Part shown: positions 1 to 9,147 of the stretch, piece after piece | Numbering within the stretch: the stretch's first letter is position 1 | How the letters are laid out: every line of letters begins with the position of its first letter | Source of the DNA: Sulfurimicrobium sp964552675 | GTDB taxonomy: Bacteria; Pseudomonadota; Gammaproteobacteria; Burkholderiales; Sulfuricellaceae | Assembly (NCBI GenBank): GCA_964552675.1 | Contig: CAZKHJ010000013.1 | Location: forward strand, 1-64,000 | Length of the DNA stretch: 64,000 nt | Reading direction: 5' to 3' | Notes under the pieces: generated by a model | Database searches by the model: none | What the model saw: only the letters and a program-made list of their open reading frames with translations | What the model was told of the DNA's origin: nothing | Program-made: the position numbers and the translations under genes

Positions 1-1396
1 GCACCAGCACGTTGGCCGGGCGGGTGAACAGGCGCGCCAGCAGCAGGCGGTTGCGCTCGCCGCCGGACAGCGATTTCACCGGGGAGCGGGCGCGCTGCGG
101 GGCGAACAGGAAGTCTTCCAGATAGCTGATGACGTGTTTGCGCTCGCCGCCGATTTCGATGAAGTCGCTGCCCTTGCTGATGGTGTCGGCCAGCGTGGCT
201 TCCTCGTCGAGCTGGGTGCGGAACTGGTCGAAATAGGCCACGGCCAGCTTGGTGCCCAGCTTGACCGTGCCACTGTCGGGCTGCAGCTCGCCCAGGATGA
301 GTTTGAGCAGGGTGCTTTTCCCCGCGCCGTTGGGGCCGACCAGGCCGATCTTGTCGCCGCGCATGACGCGGCCGGTGAAATTGCGGATGATGGTTTTATC
401 GCCCCAGGACTTGCTGACGTTTTCCAGCTCCGCCACCAGCTTGCCGGAGCGCTCGCCCTGATCGACATTGAGGTTGACCGTGCCGCTGCGTTCGCGCCGT
501 GCCGCGCGCTCGCGGCGCAGGGCCTCCAGCCGCCGCACGCGCCCTTCGTTGCGGGTGCGGCGTGCCTCGATGCCCTTCCTGATCCAGACTTCTTCCTGCG
601 CCAGCACCTTGTCGAATTTTTCGTTATGCACCGCCTCGACTTCGAGCATTTCCTGCTTCTTCACCTGGTAAGCGCTGAAATTGCCGGGGAAGCCAGACAG
701 CAGGCCGCGGTCCAGCTCGACGATGCGCGTTGCCACGTTGTCGAGAAAACGCCGGTCGTGGGTGATCAGCATCACGCTGCCGGCGAATTCGTTGAGCAGG
801 CCTTCCAGCCATTCGATGGCGGCAAGGTCGAGGTGGTTGGTCGGCTCGTCCAGGAGCAGCACGTCCGGCTGCATCACCAGCGCCTGCGCCAGCGCCACGC
901 GCTTTTTCTGCCCGCCGGACAGGGCGCCGATCCGGACATCCTCCGGCAGGGCCAGGCGGCTCATGGTGGTTTCCACGCGCGCCTTCATGTTCCAGCCGTC
1001 GTGCGCTTCCAGCTCGCTCTGCAGGTCGTGCATGCGCGCCAGCAGCGCGTCCATGTCGGCATCGGCATCGCCCATGGCATGGGCGACGTGGTGGTAATCG
1101 ACCAGGAGCTGCTGCGCCGCGCCCAGGCCTTCGGCCACGGCCTCGAACACCGTGTGTTCCGGGTCGAGATCGGGCTCCTGCGGCACGTAGGCCAGCCTCA
1201 TGCCCGGCGCACGCCATACCCTGCCGTCGTCGGGGTGCGCGGTTCCGGCAATGATCTTGAGCAGGCTGGATTTACCCGTGCCATTGCGGCCGATCAGGCC
1301 AACCCGCTCGCCCGGTTCCAGCACCAGGTCGGCATGGTCGAGCAGCGGCACATGGCCGAAGGCGAGGAAAACTTTATCGAGTTGAATTAATGGCAT
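1..1396 (-). CDS. uup: ABC-F family ATPase, Uup-like (3' end outside window)
   Basis: The start is the ATG at 1396 and the frame stays open to the window edge, giving 465 codons of a protein usually about 635 aa long. It begins MPLIQLDKVFLAFG. A first nucleotide-binding domain carries Walker A GRNGTGKSS. A second carries GPNGAGKST near 320-350 and the signature LSGGERNR close to position 60. Two ABC domains with no membrane segment define ABC-F proteins, which act on ribosomes or, for Uup, influence transposon excision and 50S-related functions. The C-terminal DNA-binding coiled coil typical of Uup would lie outside the window, so the Uup assignment rather than another ABC-F rests on the N-terminal sequence style. 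Confidence 0.85.
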   Translation of the reverse strand, partial: MPLIQLDKVFLAFGHVPLLDHADLVLEPGERVGLIGRNGTGKSSLLKIIAGTAHPDDGRVWRAPGMRLAYVPQEPDLDPEHTVFEAVAEGLGAAQQLLVDYHHVAHAMGDADADMDALLARMHDLQSELEAHDGWNMKARVETTMSRLALPEDVRIGALSGGQKKRVALAQALVMQPDVLLLDEPTNHLDLAAIEWLEGLLNEFAGSVMLITHDRRFLDNVATRIVELDRGLLSGFPGNFSAYQVKKQEMLEVEAVHNEKFDKVLAQEEVWIRKGIEARRTRNEGRVRRLEALRRERAARRERSGTVNLNVDQGERSGKLVAELENVSKSWGDKTIIRNFTGRVMRGDKIGLVGPNGAGKSTLLKLILGELQPDSGTVKLGTKLAVAYFDQFRTQLDEEATLADTISKGSDFIEIGGERKHVISYLEDFLFAPQRARSPVKSLSGGERNRLLLARLFTRPANVLV

Positions 1397-1604
1397 GAGT
1401 TATATCGAGGGCGTGTTTTCGCCGGCATGGGTTTTTTCATATAGCTGCTGGCAACCAACGCAACGCAAAGCTGCCGGGAAAGCCATGATTTTTCCTCAAA
1501 ATCCCTGATTATCTACAGGTCTATTGTTATTCCAGTAACTTGAAGTTTAACATAGCGTAGATACCCAATTCCGCCACCAGCGGACCGGACCATGAAAGGT
1601 GACC

Positions 1605-2633
1605 ATGAACCCGTCGCGCAGAAATGTCCTGAAAGCACTATTCGCCCTGCCTCTGAGCGGCTTTGCCACGGCAGCCTCAGCCGGCGCAGAGCCCACGCCG
1701 ATACGCATCAACATTCCCGGCCCCCATTCACTCCCCTTTCTGCCGATCGAACTTATCCCCATTCTGGGCATGGATCGCAGCGAGGGAGCACAACTGATCA
1801 TCCGGTATTTCCCCAGTGGCGTGCGTGCACTGGAAGACATGCTGGCAGGCAATGCCCATTTCTCTGCCCAGGGCTTTACCGTTTTGCACGCCTTCCACAG
1901 CAAGGGCAAGCCTGTGCAGGCCCTGGCTCCCCTGAACGGCCAGGTACCGCCTTATGGCATCGTGGTGCGAAGCGACCTGCGCCAGCAGGTAAAGAAGGTG
2001 GCTGATCTCAAGGGGCGCTCTATCGGCGTTTCTGTCGGGAATATCACCAGCAAGACCTATTTGCAGCAGGTGGCGGAAGTTTTTCTGGCAGCCAATGGCG
2101 TCAAAGCGGATGAGGTGCGCTGGGTACCCACGGCACAGAACTGGGACGGGCAGTTTGGCGCCCTCAGCAGCAAATCGGTCGATGCCGTATTTTGCGAAGA
2201 GCCCTTCATGACCAGCCTGAAGCGCAAAAATGTGGGCTTCAGCCTGAGCAACTTCAACGACCCTGGCATCATGGCAAAAATCCCCGGGGCTGGCCACCTG
2301 CGCGCCACCCTTACCACCAGTGCCGACAGCCTGGCACAGTACCCGCAGCGCGCCGAACTGATGGTGCGCATGCTGCGCCGCTCCCTCCAGTGGCTGGCCC
2401 GGACGGCACCCAAGGACATTGTCAGTCAGCTCGACCAGCAGGACAAGGACGCACGGCTCGAACTGATCGAAGTACTGACCCGCAACCGCGGCATGTATGC
2501 CAGCGATGTCCATTTTTCACGCCGCCAGATCGAAGCTACTGCACAGTTCATGCGCGCCGCGGGCATCCTCACCGACGAGGGCTTCGATCTCAACAGCCTG
2601 ATAGCCGGCCAGTTTGCGGGAGTGCAGCCATAA
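1605..2633 (+). CDS. ABC transporter substrate-binding protein, NMT1/SsuA-like
   Basis: 342 aa. The chosen ATG at 1605 follows AAAGGTGACC; a GTG two codons upstream (1599) is possible. The N-terminus has a twin-arginine motif, SRRNVLK, then a hydrophobic stretch and a likely cleavage site near AASAGA, so export is probably by Tat. The body (ADLKGRSIGVSVGN, VDAVFCEEPFM) resembles the NMT1/THI5 and nitrate/sulfonate-binding family. No permease or ATPase gene is adjacent. Instead the stop codon overlaps the start of a membrane GGDEF/EAL protein, which suggests the binding protein delivers a periplasmic signal to that enzyme rather than serving transport. The ligand is unknown. Confidence 0.8.
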   Translation: MNPSRRNVLKALFALPLSGFATAASAGAEPTPIRINIPGPHSLPFLPIELIPILGMDRSEGAQLIIRYFPSGVRALEDMLAGNAHFSAQGFTVLHAFHSKGKPVQALAPLNGQVPPYGIVVRSDLRQQVKKVADLKGRSIGVSVGNITSKTYLQQVAEVFLAANGVKADEVRWVPTAQNWDGQFGALSSKSVDAVFCEEPFMTSLKRKNVGFSLSNFNDPGIMAKIPGAGHLRATLTTSADSLAQYPQRAELMVRMLRRSLQWLARTAPKDIVSQLDQQDKDARLELIEVLTRNRGMYASDVHFSRRQIEATAQFMRAAGILTDEGFDLNSLIAGQFAGVQP

Positions 2634-5365
2634 TCCCGCTGCTCCCGGAACACATTTCCAACCTGCTGCGCGGACGGGGAACCCTGCGCGGGCAGGTACT
2701 GGCCCGCCTGCTGCTGGTTGGCCTGCTCGCCATTATCGCCATCGCCATCGTGGCTACCAACAATTACTACTCCCAGCGCGACCGGGAAATCACGCAGAAG
2801 CGAAGTTCCATCCAGCAGCTCTACGAAAAGGAACTGCCGCGGGTAGAAGAGCGCTGGCAGAGCGATGCTGACCAGATAAAAGCACGCATCGAATTTTCCC
2901 GCATTCTGGAAGAAACGGATGGTACGCGCTGGCCCAGGCTCAATGCCTTCCTCAATGCCCAGGCTGAATTCACCCACTTTGCCAATCTCCTGATCGTGCA
3001 CGGCACAGACCAGATTCTGTTCCGCTATGGCCCCGAAGCCCACAAGATACAGAGCAGCCCATCCCTGTTTGCAGCCCCCTGGCACTATGCCGGGGATGCG
3101 CGCGAGCTGTATCGCGTCTACCGCCAGCCGATCTGGCTTGGCGCCGGGGGACAAGGTACCCTGCTGCTGTTCAAGACGGTCAATAACGCCGCACTCAAAG
3201 GCATTGTCGCGCCGGAAACACATCTCCATCTCTTTTTTCAGAATCAGGTGCTGGCCACCTCGAATGGCGACAATCCCGAACTCATCCGTCCGGGAATGAA
3301 AGATACCCGCACACCGGCAGGAATGCTGCTGATCCAGGCCGACCTGCCCTGGCCCGGCAGCGGCACCCAGCCAATACTTATCGTGCAGCGCGAGCTGCAT
3401 GTAGCCTATCCGCTGAAAGAATTTCTGCTGCGCCCTCTCGCTGTCATCGCCATCGTCACCATCCTGATCTGGCTTGGCCTGGGGCGCTGGATGGCACGTA
3501 CCGTCAGGCGGGTCGAGGCACTTGAAACGGCCACCAATGATTACACCCGGCTCGGCCTGGCATCACATGCCAGGGAACAGCTTCAGGCCACCGTTGGGCA
3601 ACCAGACGAGATTACCGATCTGGCCCAGGCCATGGGCACGCTCATGCACGAGATCGAGAATCGCAATCTGGAGCAAAAGGCCTACCTGGATACGCTTTCC
3701 CTGCTCGAAGAGGCGGTGCTGGAAATGAGCTGCGATGGCATCATCGTGCGTGCCAGCCCCGGCTGGAACAAGCTCTCCCGCAGCAATGATGGCGTCGGCA
3801 AACGGCTCCATGATTTTATCCACAGCGAGGATCGCGAAGCCCTGGAGGCACAATGCCAGATTCTCTCCAGCGGCCAGAAAAGCCATGCCATGCTGCGCCT
3901 GCGCCTGTATGCGGAAAGCAATCTCCACACGTCATGGCTGGAATGCCGCTTTGTCTGCTTTCATGATGAGACCGGCAAAGTGGCTGGCGTTCGCGGCGTG
4001 CTGCGCGACGTCACCCAGACCTATCTGCATGAAAAACAGATCACCCACATGGCGCTGCACGACGCCCTCACCGGACTCCCCAACCGGGTGCTGCTGGAAG
4101 ACCGTATCAAGGTTTCACTGCGCCAGGCATCGCGCACCCAGAAGAAAGTCGGCATCTGCTTTATCGACCTGGATCACTTCAAGAACATCAACGATTCCCT
4201 CGGCCACAAATCCGGCGACAAACTTCTGCTGGCTTTCGCTGAGCGTCTGCACGGCCAGTTGCGGGAAGGCGATACCGTGGCCCGCTGGGGCGGGGATGAA
4301 TTCGTGCTGCTGTTGCCCGACATGGACGCGGAACAGGATATCCGCGATGTCGCCCTGAAAGTCAGTGAAGAAGTGCAGACCCCCTTGCAGATCGAGGATA
4401 CCGAACTGGTGGTGACGTTCAGCATGGGTGTCGCCCTCTATCCCGACGACGGGGAAGACACCGAAACCCTGTTCTCCCAGGCAGACCGCGCAATGTTCTT
4501 CGCCAAAGCGCAGGGGCGCAACCAGACCTGCTTCTTCCGCGACATGACCAGCAAGGGTATTGGCAAGAAAGAACTTTACATTCAGAACCGTCTTGCCACC
4601 GCCATCAATGCGCAACAGATTCAGGCCTGGTTCCAGCCCGTCATTGCGGCTCCCAGCGGCAACTGCACCGGGGTCGAAGTGCTGGCGCGCTGGCATGATG
4701 AAGAACAGGGCTGGATCAGCCCCGCCACCTTCATCCCGATGGCGGAGAACCTTGGCCTGATTCACGAACTGGGACACCAGATCCTGCTGGCCAGCCTCGC
4801 TACCGCCAGGCGCTGGCAGGAGGCCGGGCTGAACCTCACCCTGGCGATCAATGTCTCCAAGCGCCAGCTGTTTACCCCCTACTTCACCGAACGGCTGCGG
4901 GAAGAAACCCTCAAACACCAGATTGCACCGGCGCATCTCATCCTCGAAGTAACGGAAAGCCTTGCGCTGCTGGATGTGGAACATGCCGCAGAGCGCCTGC
5001 TGGAACTGAAACAGGCCGGATTCCGCATCGCCATCGATGATTTCGGCACCGGTTACTCATCACTCTCCCAGCTCCATGAAATGCAGGTCGACGAGCTCAA
5101 GATCGACATTTCCTTTGTCCGTCGCCTGCACGAAACCAGCGGCCTGTCCATGACGCAGGCCATCATCAACCTGGCACGCGCCCTTGGCCTGAAAACCGTG
5201 GCAGAAGGCGTGGAAACGGCAGAAGCCGCCGCCAAACTGCGGGAACTGGGGGTGGACAACCTGCAGGGCTACTACTTCGCCAAGCCCATGCCCAGAGAAG
5301 AATTCGAACAATGGCTGAGGAATCAGCCCCACCAGACCACCCGGCCAGACGCCAGCGGAAGCTGA
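2630..5365 (+). CDS. Membrane-bound PAS-GGDEF-EAL cyclic-di-GMP protein with non-canonical start
   Basis: About 911 aa. Order of parts: membrane segment (about residues 23-45), periplasmic sensor region, second membrane segment (about 264-288), HAMP-like linker, PAS-like region, GGDEF domain (WGGDEF intact, about 552) and EAL domain. The EAL motif reads EVL (about 681), but DDFGTGYSS (about 802), NVSKRQL, KID and EGVET are present, so both cyclase and phosphodiesterase sites look usable. No ATG, GTG or TTG lies between the end of clear homology and the overlapping upstream gene. The likely start is ATA at 2630, seven bases after GGGAG and overlapping the upstream TAA stop. The frame is open far upstream, but that part is only a shadow of the binding protein. 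Confidence 0.85.
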   Translation: MIPLLPEHISNLLRGRGTLRGQVLARLLLVGLLAIIAIAIVATNNYYSQRDREITQKRSSIQQLYEKELPRVEERWQSDADQIKARIEFSRILEETDGTRWPRLNAFLNAQAEFTHFANLLIVHGTDQILFRYGPEAHKIQSSPSLFAAPWHYAGDARELYRVYRQPIWLGAGGQGTLLLFKTVNNAALKGIVAPETHLHLFFQNQVLATSNGDNPELIRPGMKDTRTPAGMLLIQADLPWPGSGTQPILIVQRELHVAYPLKEFLLRPLAVIAIVTILIWLGLGRWMARTVRRVEALETATNDYTRLGLASHAREQLQATVGQPDEITDLAQAMGTLMHEIENRNLEQKAYLDTLSLLEEAVLEMSCDGIIVRASPGWNKLSRSNDGVGKRLHDFIHSEDREALEAQCQILSSGQKSHAMLRLRLYAESNLHTSWLECRFVCFHDETGKVAGVRGVLRDVTQTYLHEKQITHMALHDALTGLPNRVLLEDRIKVSLRQASRTQKKVGICFIDLDHFKNINDSLGHKSGDKLLLAFAERLHGQLREGDTVARWGGDEFVLLLPDMDAEQDIRDVALKVSEEVQTPLQIEDTELVVTFSMGVALYPDDGEDTETLFSQADRAMFFAKAQGRNQTCFFRDMTSKGIGKKELYIQNRLATAINAQQIQAWFQPVIAAPSGNCTGVEVLARWHDEEQGWISPATFIPMAENLGLIHELGHQILLASLATARRWQEAGLNLTLAINVSKRQLFTPYFTERLREETLKHQIAPAHLILEVTESLALLDVEHAAERLLELKQAGFRIAIDDFGTGYSSLSQLHEMQVDELKIDISFVRRLHETSGLSMTQAIINLARALGLKTVAEGVETAEAAAKLRELGVDNLQGYYFAKPMPREEFEQWLRNQPHQTTRPDASGS

Positions 5366-5442
5366 AACAACCCGCACCGCCCTGCCACCAGTCAGCTTTT
5401 CCACGTCCCGTATTTTAGCGCCAGCCAGGGTTCAAGGAAGCA

Positions 5443-5628
5443 ATGGATCGCTTTACCAACGAGGCCCGCAAAATCGGTCTGACAGGCAAGCATTCGCCCC
5501 ACAGCTTGCGTTATGCTTATGCCCAAGATGCGATCGGCCACCATGAAAAGCAAGGATTCAGCATTGAAGAGGCCTGGGCGCTTACCTCGATGGACCTCGG
5601 CCATGGCGACGGACACGGGCTACCCTAG
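5443..5628 (+). pseudogene. Tyrosine recombinase/integrase remnant
   Basis: A 61-codon open stretch reads like the catalytic end of a phage-type integrase. KHSPHSLRYAYAQ holds the H-x-x-R box, and SMDLGHGDGHG resembles the later G-H box. The 5' part is missing: an in-frame TAG lies just upstream at about 5418. The nucleophile tyrosine region is replaced by a stop. It overlaps the end of the fic gene on the other strand by four bases. This is a trace of an older insertion left of the tRNA-Arg; what removed the rest cannot be seen. Confidence 0.6.
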
Positions 5629-6629
5629 CGCTTCGGCCCCAATCGAGCAATGGACTTCGCGTAGGAATCAACGAAACAACGCTCCAGCAACCTGATGTCA
5701 CCAAGCTCATAGAACGCGAGCATCGAAACGATATAGTCCTGTTTCCCAAAATCGACAAATGAGATTGGAGGCAGTTTCGCTTTAATCAGGGGTACGTTGC
5801 ACATCGCACGTGACGTACGCTTGTTGCCGTCTTTGAAAGGCTGTAGATATGCAATCCGAGAGAGCAGGTAAAATGCCGCCTGAATCGGGTTTGCGATGCT
5901 TTCAGCCGTTACAAGGATCTTTTCCAACATCGTCTTCAGGTACCCAGTTCCTGGCCTGAATGACGGAAGGTACGTGCTCAGATGGATATCAATTTCGCTG
6001 TATTCACGTACAACGCCACGATGGACCTTGGATAGGAAATGCGGGGTGTCTTGTAGCGCCGGTATGTCATGATCATTGGTTAGCAAGTCATGCACTTTAT
6101 AGATTGAGCGTAGCTCCATGTGGTCATGAAGATACTCAAATGCTTCCTTGTGATTCAACACGAGAAACGCGTCCTCAAGTGGCTTGCCTGCCGACTTTTC
6201 ACCATACTCAATCAAGGCTTGCGTATCCAACAAGGAATACGTACCCCCTTCGAGCGCAGATGACGCGCATGAAAAATCGATCAGGAACTTTCCAAGCGCG
6301 CGCTTATCCAGACGATACTCAGGAAGGCCCGCAAACTTCTGCTCCGCATCGGTAGACAATGCAGGCGTAGGCCCAAGCATTTCCTCCCGATAAGGCGCCA
6401 GCTTCCGTTCTGTATGCGGCTTTGCGAAGTAGGCTCGGAGTGCAAACAACGGGTCTGCGCTGTGATAGCGCGTAGCCGGCCCTTTTCCTGCAACCACAAT
6501 CGTTCCAGCATGCAACTCATCCTTCAAGCGGCGGTTCAGCGTGGTGCGACTGAGTTTCAAGTGACGCTCAATCTCCCCTGCCGAGACCCCTTTCGGATTT
6601 GCGCTGACAAAATCCAGCAAGTCACTCAT
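5625..6629 (-). CDS. Fic-domain protein with N-terminal winged helix and altered catalytic histidine
   Basis: 334 aa, ATG at 6629 after AGGTAATCTCACC. Residues 1-60 form a helix-turn-helix (SAGEIERHLKLSRTTLNRRL). The inhibitory-helix motif SSALEGG (123-128) matches the S-x-x-x-E-G class found upstream of the Fic core. The Fic loop reads QPFKDGNKR (263-271), where active Fic enzymes have H-x-F-x-D/E-G-N-x-R. The general-base histidine is therefore glutamine, while the phosphate-binding D-G-N-x-R part is intact. Fic proteins transfer AMP or related groups to target proteins; loss of the histidine predicts weak or different activity. It stands alone beside the tRNA-Arg integration site. Confidence 0.85.
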   Translation of the reverse strand: MSDLLDFVSANPKGVSAGEIERHLKLSRTTLNRRLKDELHAGTIVVAGKGPATRYHSADPLFALRAYFAKPHTERKLAPYREEMLGPTPALSTDAEQKFAGLPEYRLDKRALGKFLIDFSCASSALEGGTYSLLDTQALIEYGEKSAGKPLEDAFLVLNHKEAFEYLHDHMELRSIYKVHDLLTNDHDIPALQDTPHFLSKVHRGVVREYSEIDIHLSTYLPSFRPGTGYLKTMLEKILVTAESIANPIQAAFYLLSRIAYLQPFKDGNKRTSRAMCNVPLIKAKLPPISFVDFGKQDYIVSMLAFYELGDIRLLERCFVDSYAKSIARLGPKR

Positions 6630-7043
6630 GGTGAGATTACCTATTTGATTGGAAGCGAATTATTTTCTATCTAACCACCTTTGGAAAGATTTCCGGTTAG
6701 ACTCGTTGCAACGCAATGTTACTGCACTGCGACACGCCAAGCAGTATTCACAACATCCGGCGCACCGACCACTTGTTGCAAATAACATAGCCATATTCCA
6801 ACTTGCCGTTGATCATGGATGCAAGGTTAACGCAGAGTTGATCCAAGTCGATCACGATAAATGCTACAATTCAACGCTTTCAAAAATATTTTGTGCTGCA
6901 TTTTATGTTATAGGGACGAGTAACGCGACAGCAGACAGCCGCCAAGTTGTAGCGATTTTATAGCAGCACTCAGTCAATATCGATCAACATTACGCAACAC
7001 AAAACAGCAATAATCAAATATAACTTATTGATTTTGCAAAAAC
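6630..7043. other. AT-rich spacer between fic and tRNA-Arg
   Basis: About 410 bases with lower GC than the flanks. A 104-codon open frame on the plus strand (6649-6963) begins with TTG, has no ribosome-binding site and resembles nothing I know, so I do not call it. The stretch should hold the promoters of fic and of the tRNA, but I see no clear boxes. Confidence 0.4.
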
Positions 7044-7119
7044 GCCCCGGTAGCTCAGTGGATAGAGCAACCCCCTCCTAAGGGGTAGGTCGGACGTTCG
7101 ATTCGTCTTCGGGGCGCCA
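7044..7119 (+). tRNA. tRNA-Arg (anticodon CCT)
   Basis: A 76-base cloverleaf. The acceptor stem GCCCCGG pairs with TCGGGGC (one G-T pair), followed by G and an encoded CCA. The anticodon stem ACCCC/GGGGT encloses the loop CTCCTAA, giving anticodon CCT, which reads AGG. The T-arm has stem GGACG/CGTCT and loop TTCGATT. The 3' half is overlapped on the opposite strand by the end of a serine recombinase gene, so this tRNA is the integration target of the adjacent element. Confidence 0.95.
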
Positions 7120-8685
7120 ATCACACATGAAACTAGGAACTGATTCAGTTCCTTTTTTCATTTCAGCCAGTCGTTCGATCAGCACCACCTTGCTCCCGGT
7201 GATATTCATCCCGTTACCGCTGACCCGGATTTCATCCACCAGCATGCGCAGATAATGCTTCGCAAAACCACTGTCGCCGCACAGTAGTTTTTCCTTCAAA
7301 GCAGTCGTGAAGGCCGCAATCTCCGTCGGCGTAATACGCAGCGATACTTCCTTCCTTTCCGCCAGCATCTTCAATTCAGCCTGGACACTCTCCCGCTGGA
7401 TCTGAAGATCCGAAACCCGCTGTTTCAAGGTTTCATCCATCGAAACCAGACCGTTCTCAATCGCCTCATAAAGACGGTTAAGTTTTTCACCCAGATCTTT
7501 CAGTTGGCGGTTCAGCTCCGCTTTCTTGTTTTCTTCCTCTGGCTTGCGCAGGTTCAACCTGGCTTTGAGCTGCCCCAGGATGTGCTGGACCCGTGCCGGG
7601 TTCAGCACCCGTTCCACCATGCGTTCCAGCACCAGGCGATCCGTTTTCTCCATCGGCAGGTCGCGCTGGTGGCAGATCCCCTTGGCGTTCTTGCCTGAGC
7701 ATTTGTAATAGTAATACTGGCCAGACTTGGCTGAAGCTGTGGTCATCGCCGCGCCGCAACTGCACTTGATCAGACCGGTGAGCAGCGTCGGCGAGTTGAG
7801 AATGCGGGGCGGCACCACATCCGAGGAGCGGGCCTTGCGCTTCTCTTCGGTTTTCTGGAAGGTCTCTTCGTCAATGATGGGAGTGACTGAAGTTTTGACC
7901 CACTCTTCCCTGGCTTTGATCTTCAGATCCTTGGAACACCTGCGGTTGAAGGTGTATTCGCCCTTGTAAACCGTATCGGACAGAATGTGCTGGATCTTCT
8001 GGATGCTCCAGGGGCGGCCATGAAACGACATGCCATTGCCAGTCAGCCAAGTGGCGATGGCTTTCATGCCCATCGGCTGGCCTTGATGGCCGTTGAGGTA
8101 AAAGTCGTAAATCATGCGCACCACAATAGCCTGCTCGGGATCGATTTCCAGACGTTTCTTCATGCGGCCCCGGTTGCCGACCTTGTCGGCTTCCACGATG
8201 CGGTAGCCAAACGGTGCACGTGAGCCGTTGAAGTAACCTTGGCTGGCGTTCTCCTTCATGCTGCGCAAGGTGTGTTTGGAGTTTTCCTTGGACTGATATT
8301 CGTCGAACATGGAGATCATCATCGCCATCATGTCCCCCTGAGCATCATCTGAAGTCAGCTGGGTGATGGAAATCAGCTTGACCCCTGATTTCTTCAGCAT
8401 CCGCTCGTAGCGCAAACAGTCGAACAGGTCACGGAAGAAACGGGAGCGGGAGTGAACGATGATGCCGTCAAACGGGGAAGGCTTGAGGGTGGCGGTGGCA
8501 ATCATCTGCTGGAAGGCGGGACGTTTATCATCCATGGCCGATGCGCCGGCTTCCACGTATTCCTTGGCTACGACAAGTCCGTTGGCGTAGCACCAGGCGC
8601 GCATCTGTTTGAGCTGGTCCGGAATCGAGAGATCGGCTTCCGCTTGCCGGGTGGTGCTGACTCTTGCGTATAGTGCGACGGCCAT
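7078..8685 (-). CDS. Large serine recombinase (resolvase/invertase type)
   Basis: 535 aa from ATG 8685, eight bases after AGGAAC. The resolvase catalytic domain begins MAVALYARVSTTRQ with nucleophile Ser10 and continues through RSRFFRDL. Next come the recombinase domain, a zinc ribbon (CSCGAAM...KCSGKNAKGIC) and a C-terminal coiled coil. This is the architecture of large serine integrases that move phages and genomic islands. Its last codons lie inside the tRNA-Arg gene: the stop codon (7078-7080) falls exactly in the anticodon loop, and the tail EDESNVRPTP is antisense tRNA sequence. It is therefore the likely integrase of the element to the right. Longer in-frame extension upstream is possible but lacks a ribosome-binding site. 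Confidence 0.92.
   Translation of the reverse strand: MAVALYARVSTTRQAEADLSIPDQLKQMRAWCYANGLVVAKEYVEAGASAMDDKRPAFQQMIATATLKPSPFDGIIVHSRSRFFRDLFDCLRYERMLKKSGVKLISITQLTSDDAQGDMMAMMISMFDEYQSKENSKHTLRSMKENASQGYFNGSRAPFGYRIVEADKVGNRGRMKKRLEIDPEQAIVVRMIYDFYLNGHQGQPMGMKAIATWLTGNGMSFHGRPWSIQKIQHILSDTVYKGEYTFNRRCSKDLKIKAREEWVKTSVTPIIDEETFQKTEEKRKARSSDVVPPRILNSPTLLTGLIKCSCGAAMTTASAKSGQYYYYKCSGKNAKGICHQRDLPMEKTDRLVLERMVERVLNPARVQHILGQLKARLNLRKPEEENKKAELNRQLKDLGEKLNRLYEAIENGLVSMDETLKQRVSDLQIQRESVQAELKMLAERKEVSLRITPTEIAAFTTALKEKLLCGDSGFAKHYLRMLVDEIRVSGNGMNITGSKVVLIERLAEMKKGTESVPSFMCDWRPEDESNVRPTP
7109..7121. repeat. Candidate left attachment core (tRNA 3' end)
   Basis: The sequence TCGGGGCGCCAAT at the tRNA 3' end recurs at 25646-25659 with one inserted C. 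The second copy lies just before core genes resume, so the two may be the direct repeats bounding the island. One short, imperfect match is suggestive only. Confidence 0.35.
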
Positions 8686-8746
8686 GATGAGTGTTCCTGG
8701 TGGGTCTGGGGTGGTTCGGGCGGTTTTGTCCTGATGGTTTTGTCTG

Positions 8747-9028
8747 TCAGCTGGACTGGCTGGCGTCGCCCGGTGTTTTCTTGTACTCTCCTGCCAGTTG
8801 GTCAAGGATGCCGGGTAACCAGGCTTCGATCAGGTCAATTTCCGCCGGCGATGCCTGGCCATCCTGGAAACCGGGTTTGAGGCGGACGGTCAGGCCGCCC
8901 TGTTGGGTTTGCTGGACAACCTCTTGCCCGTTCAGGGCAAGATCGGGCACCTCGCTCTTGGCGGACAGGTGCAGACCGGCGAAGAGCCAGGCGGCAAGCA
9001 TGAGGGTGAGCAGCGTGCGGGTGTTCAT
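8747..9028 (-). CDS. Small exported protein of unknown function
   Basis: 93 aa, ATG 9028 preceded by AAGGAAACTAGTC, a good ribosome-binding site. Residues 1-23 form a clear signal peptide (basic start, LLTLMLAAWLFAGL core). The mature part is about 70 aa, acidic, and ends in a polar tail. I do not recognise the family. It lies between the serine and tyrosine recombinase genes, in the same direction, with a 61-base gap to the serine recombinase start, so it may share that transcript. Confidence 0.6.
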   Translation of the reverse strand: MNTRTLLTLMLAAWLFAGLHLSAKSEVPDLALNGQEVVQQTQQGGLTVRLKPGFQDGQASPAEIDLIEAWLPGILDQLAGEYKKTPGDASQSS

Positions 9029-9147
9029 GACTAGTTTCCTTCAATTCAGTGGATGAGACCATGCTACCCAGGCGTCATCCATCCTGTAAAGCGTTTTCCC
9101 TGCCAATTTAATAATATTTCGTATATAGAATAAGTGGTTATAAATAT

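Noticed and set aside
6649..6963. 104-codon open frame upstream of tRNA-Arg
   Set aside because: TTG start, no ribosome-binding site, no resemblance to any family; lies in an AT-rich spacer.
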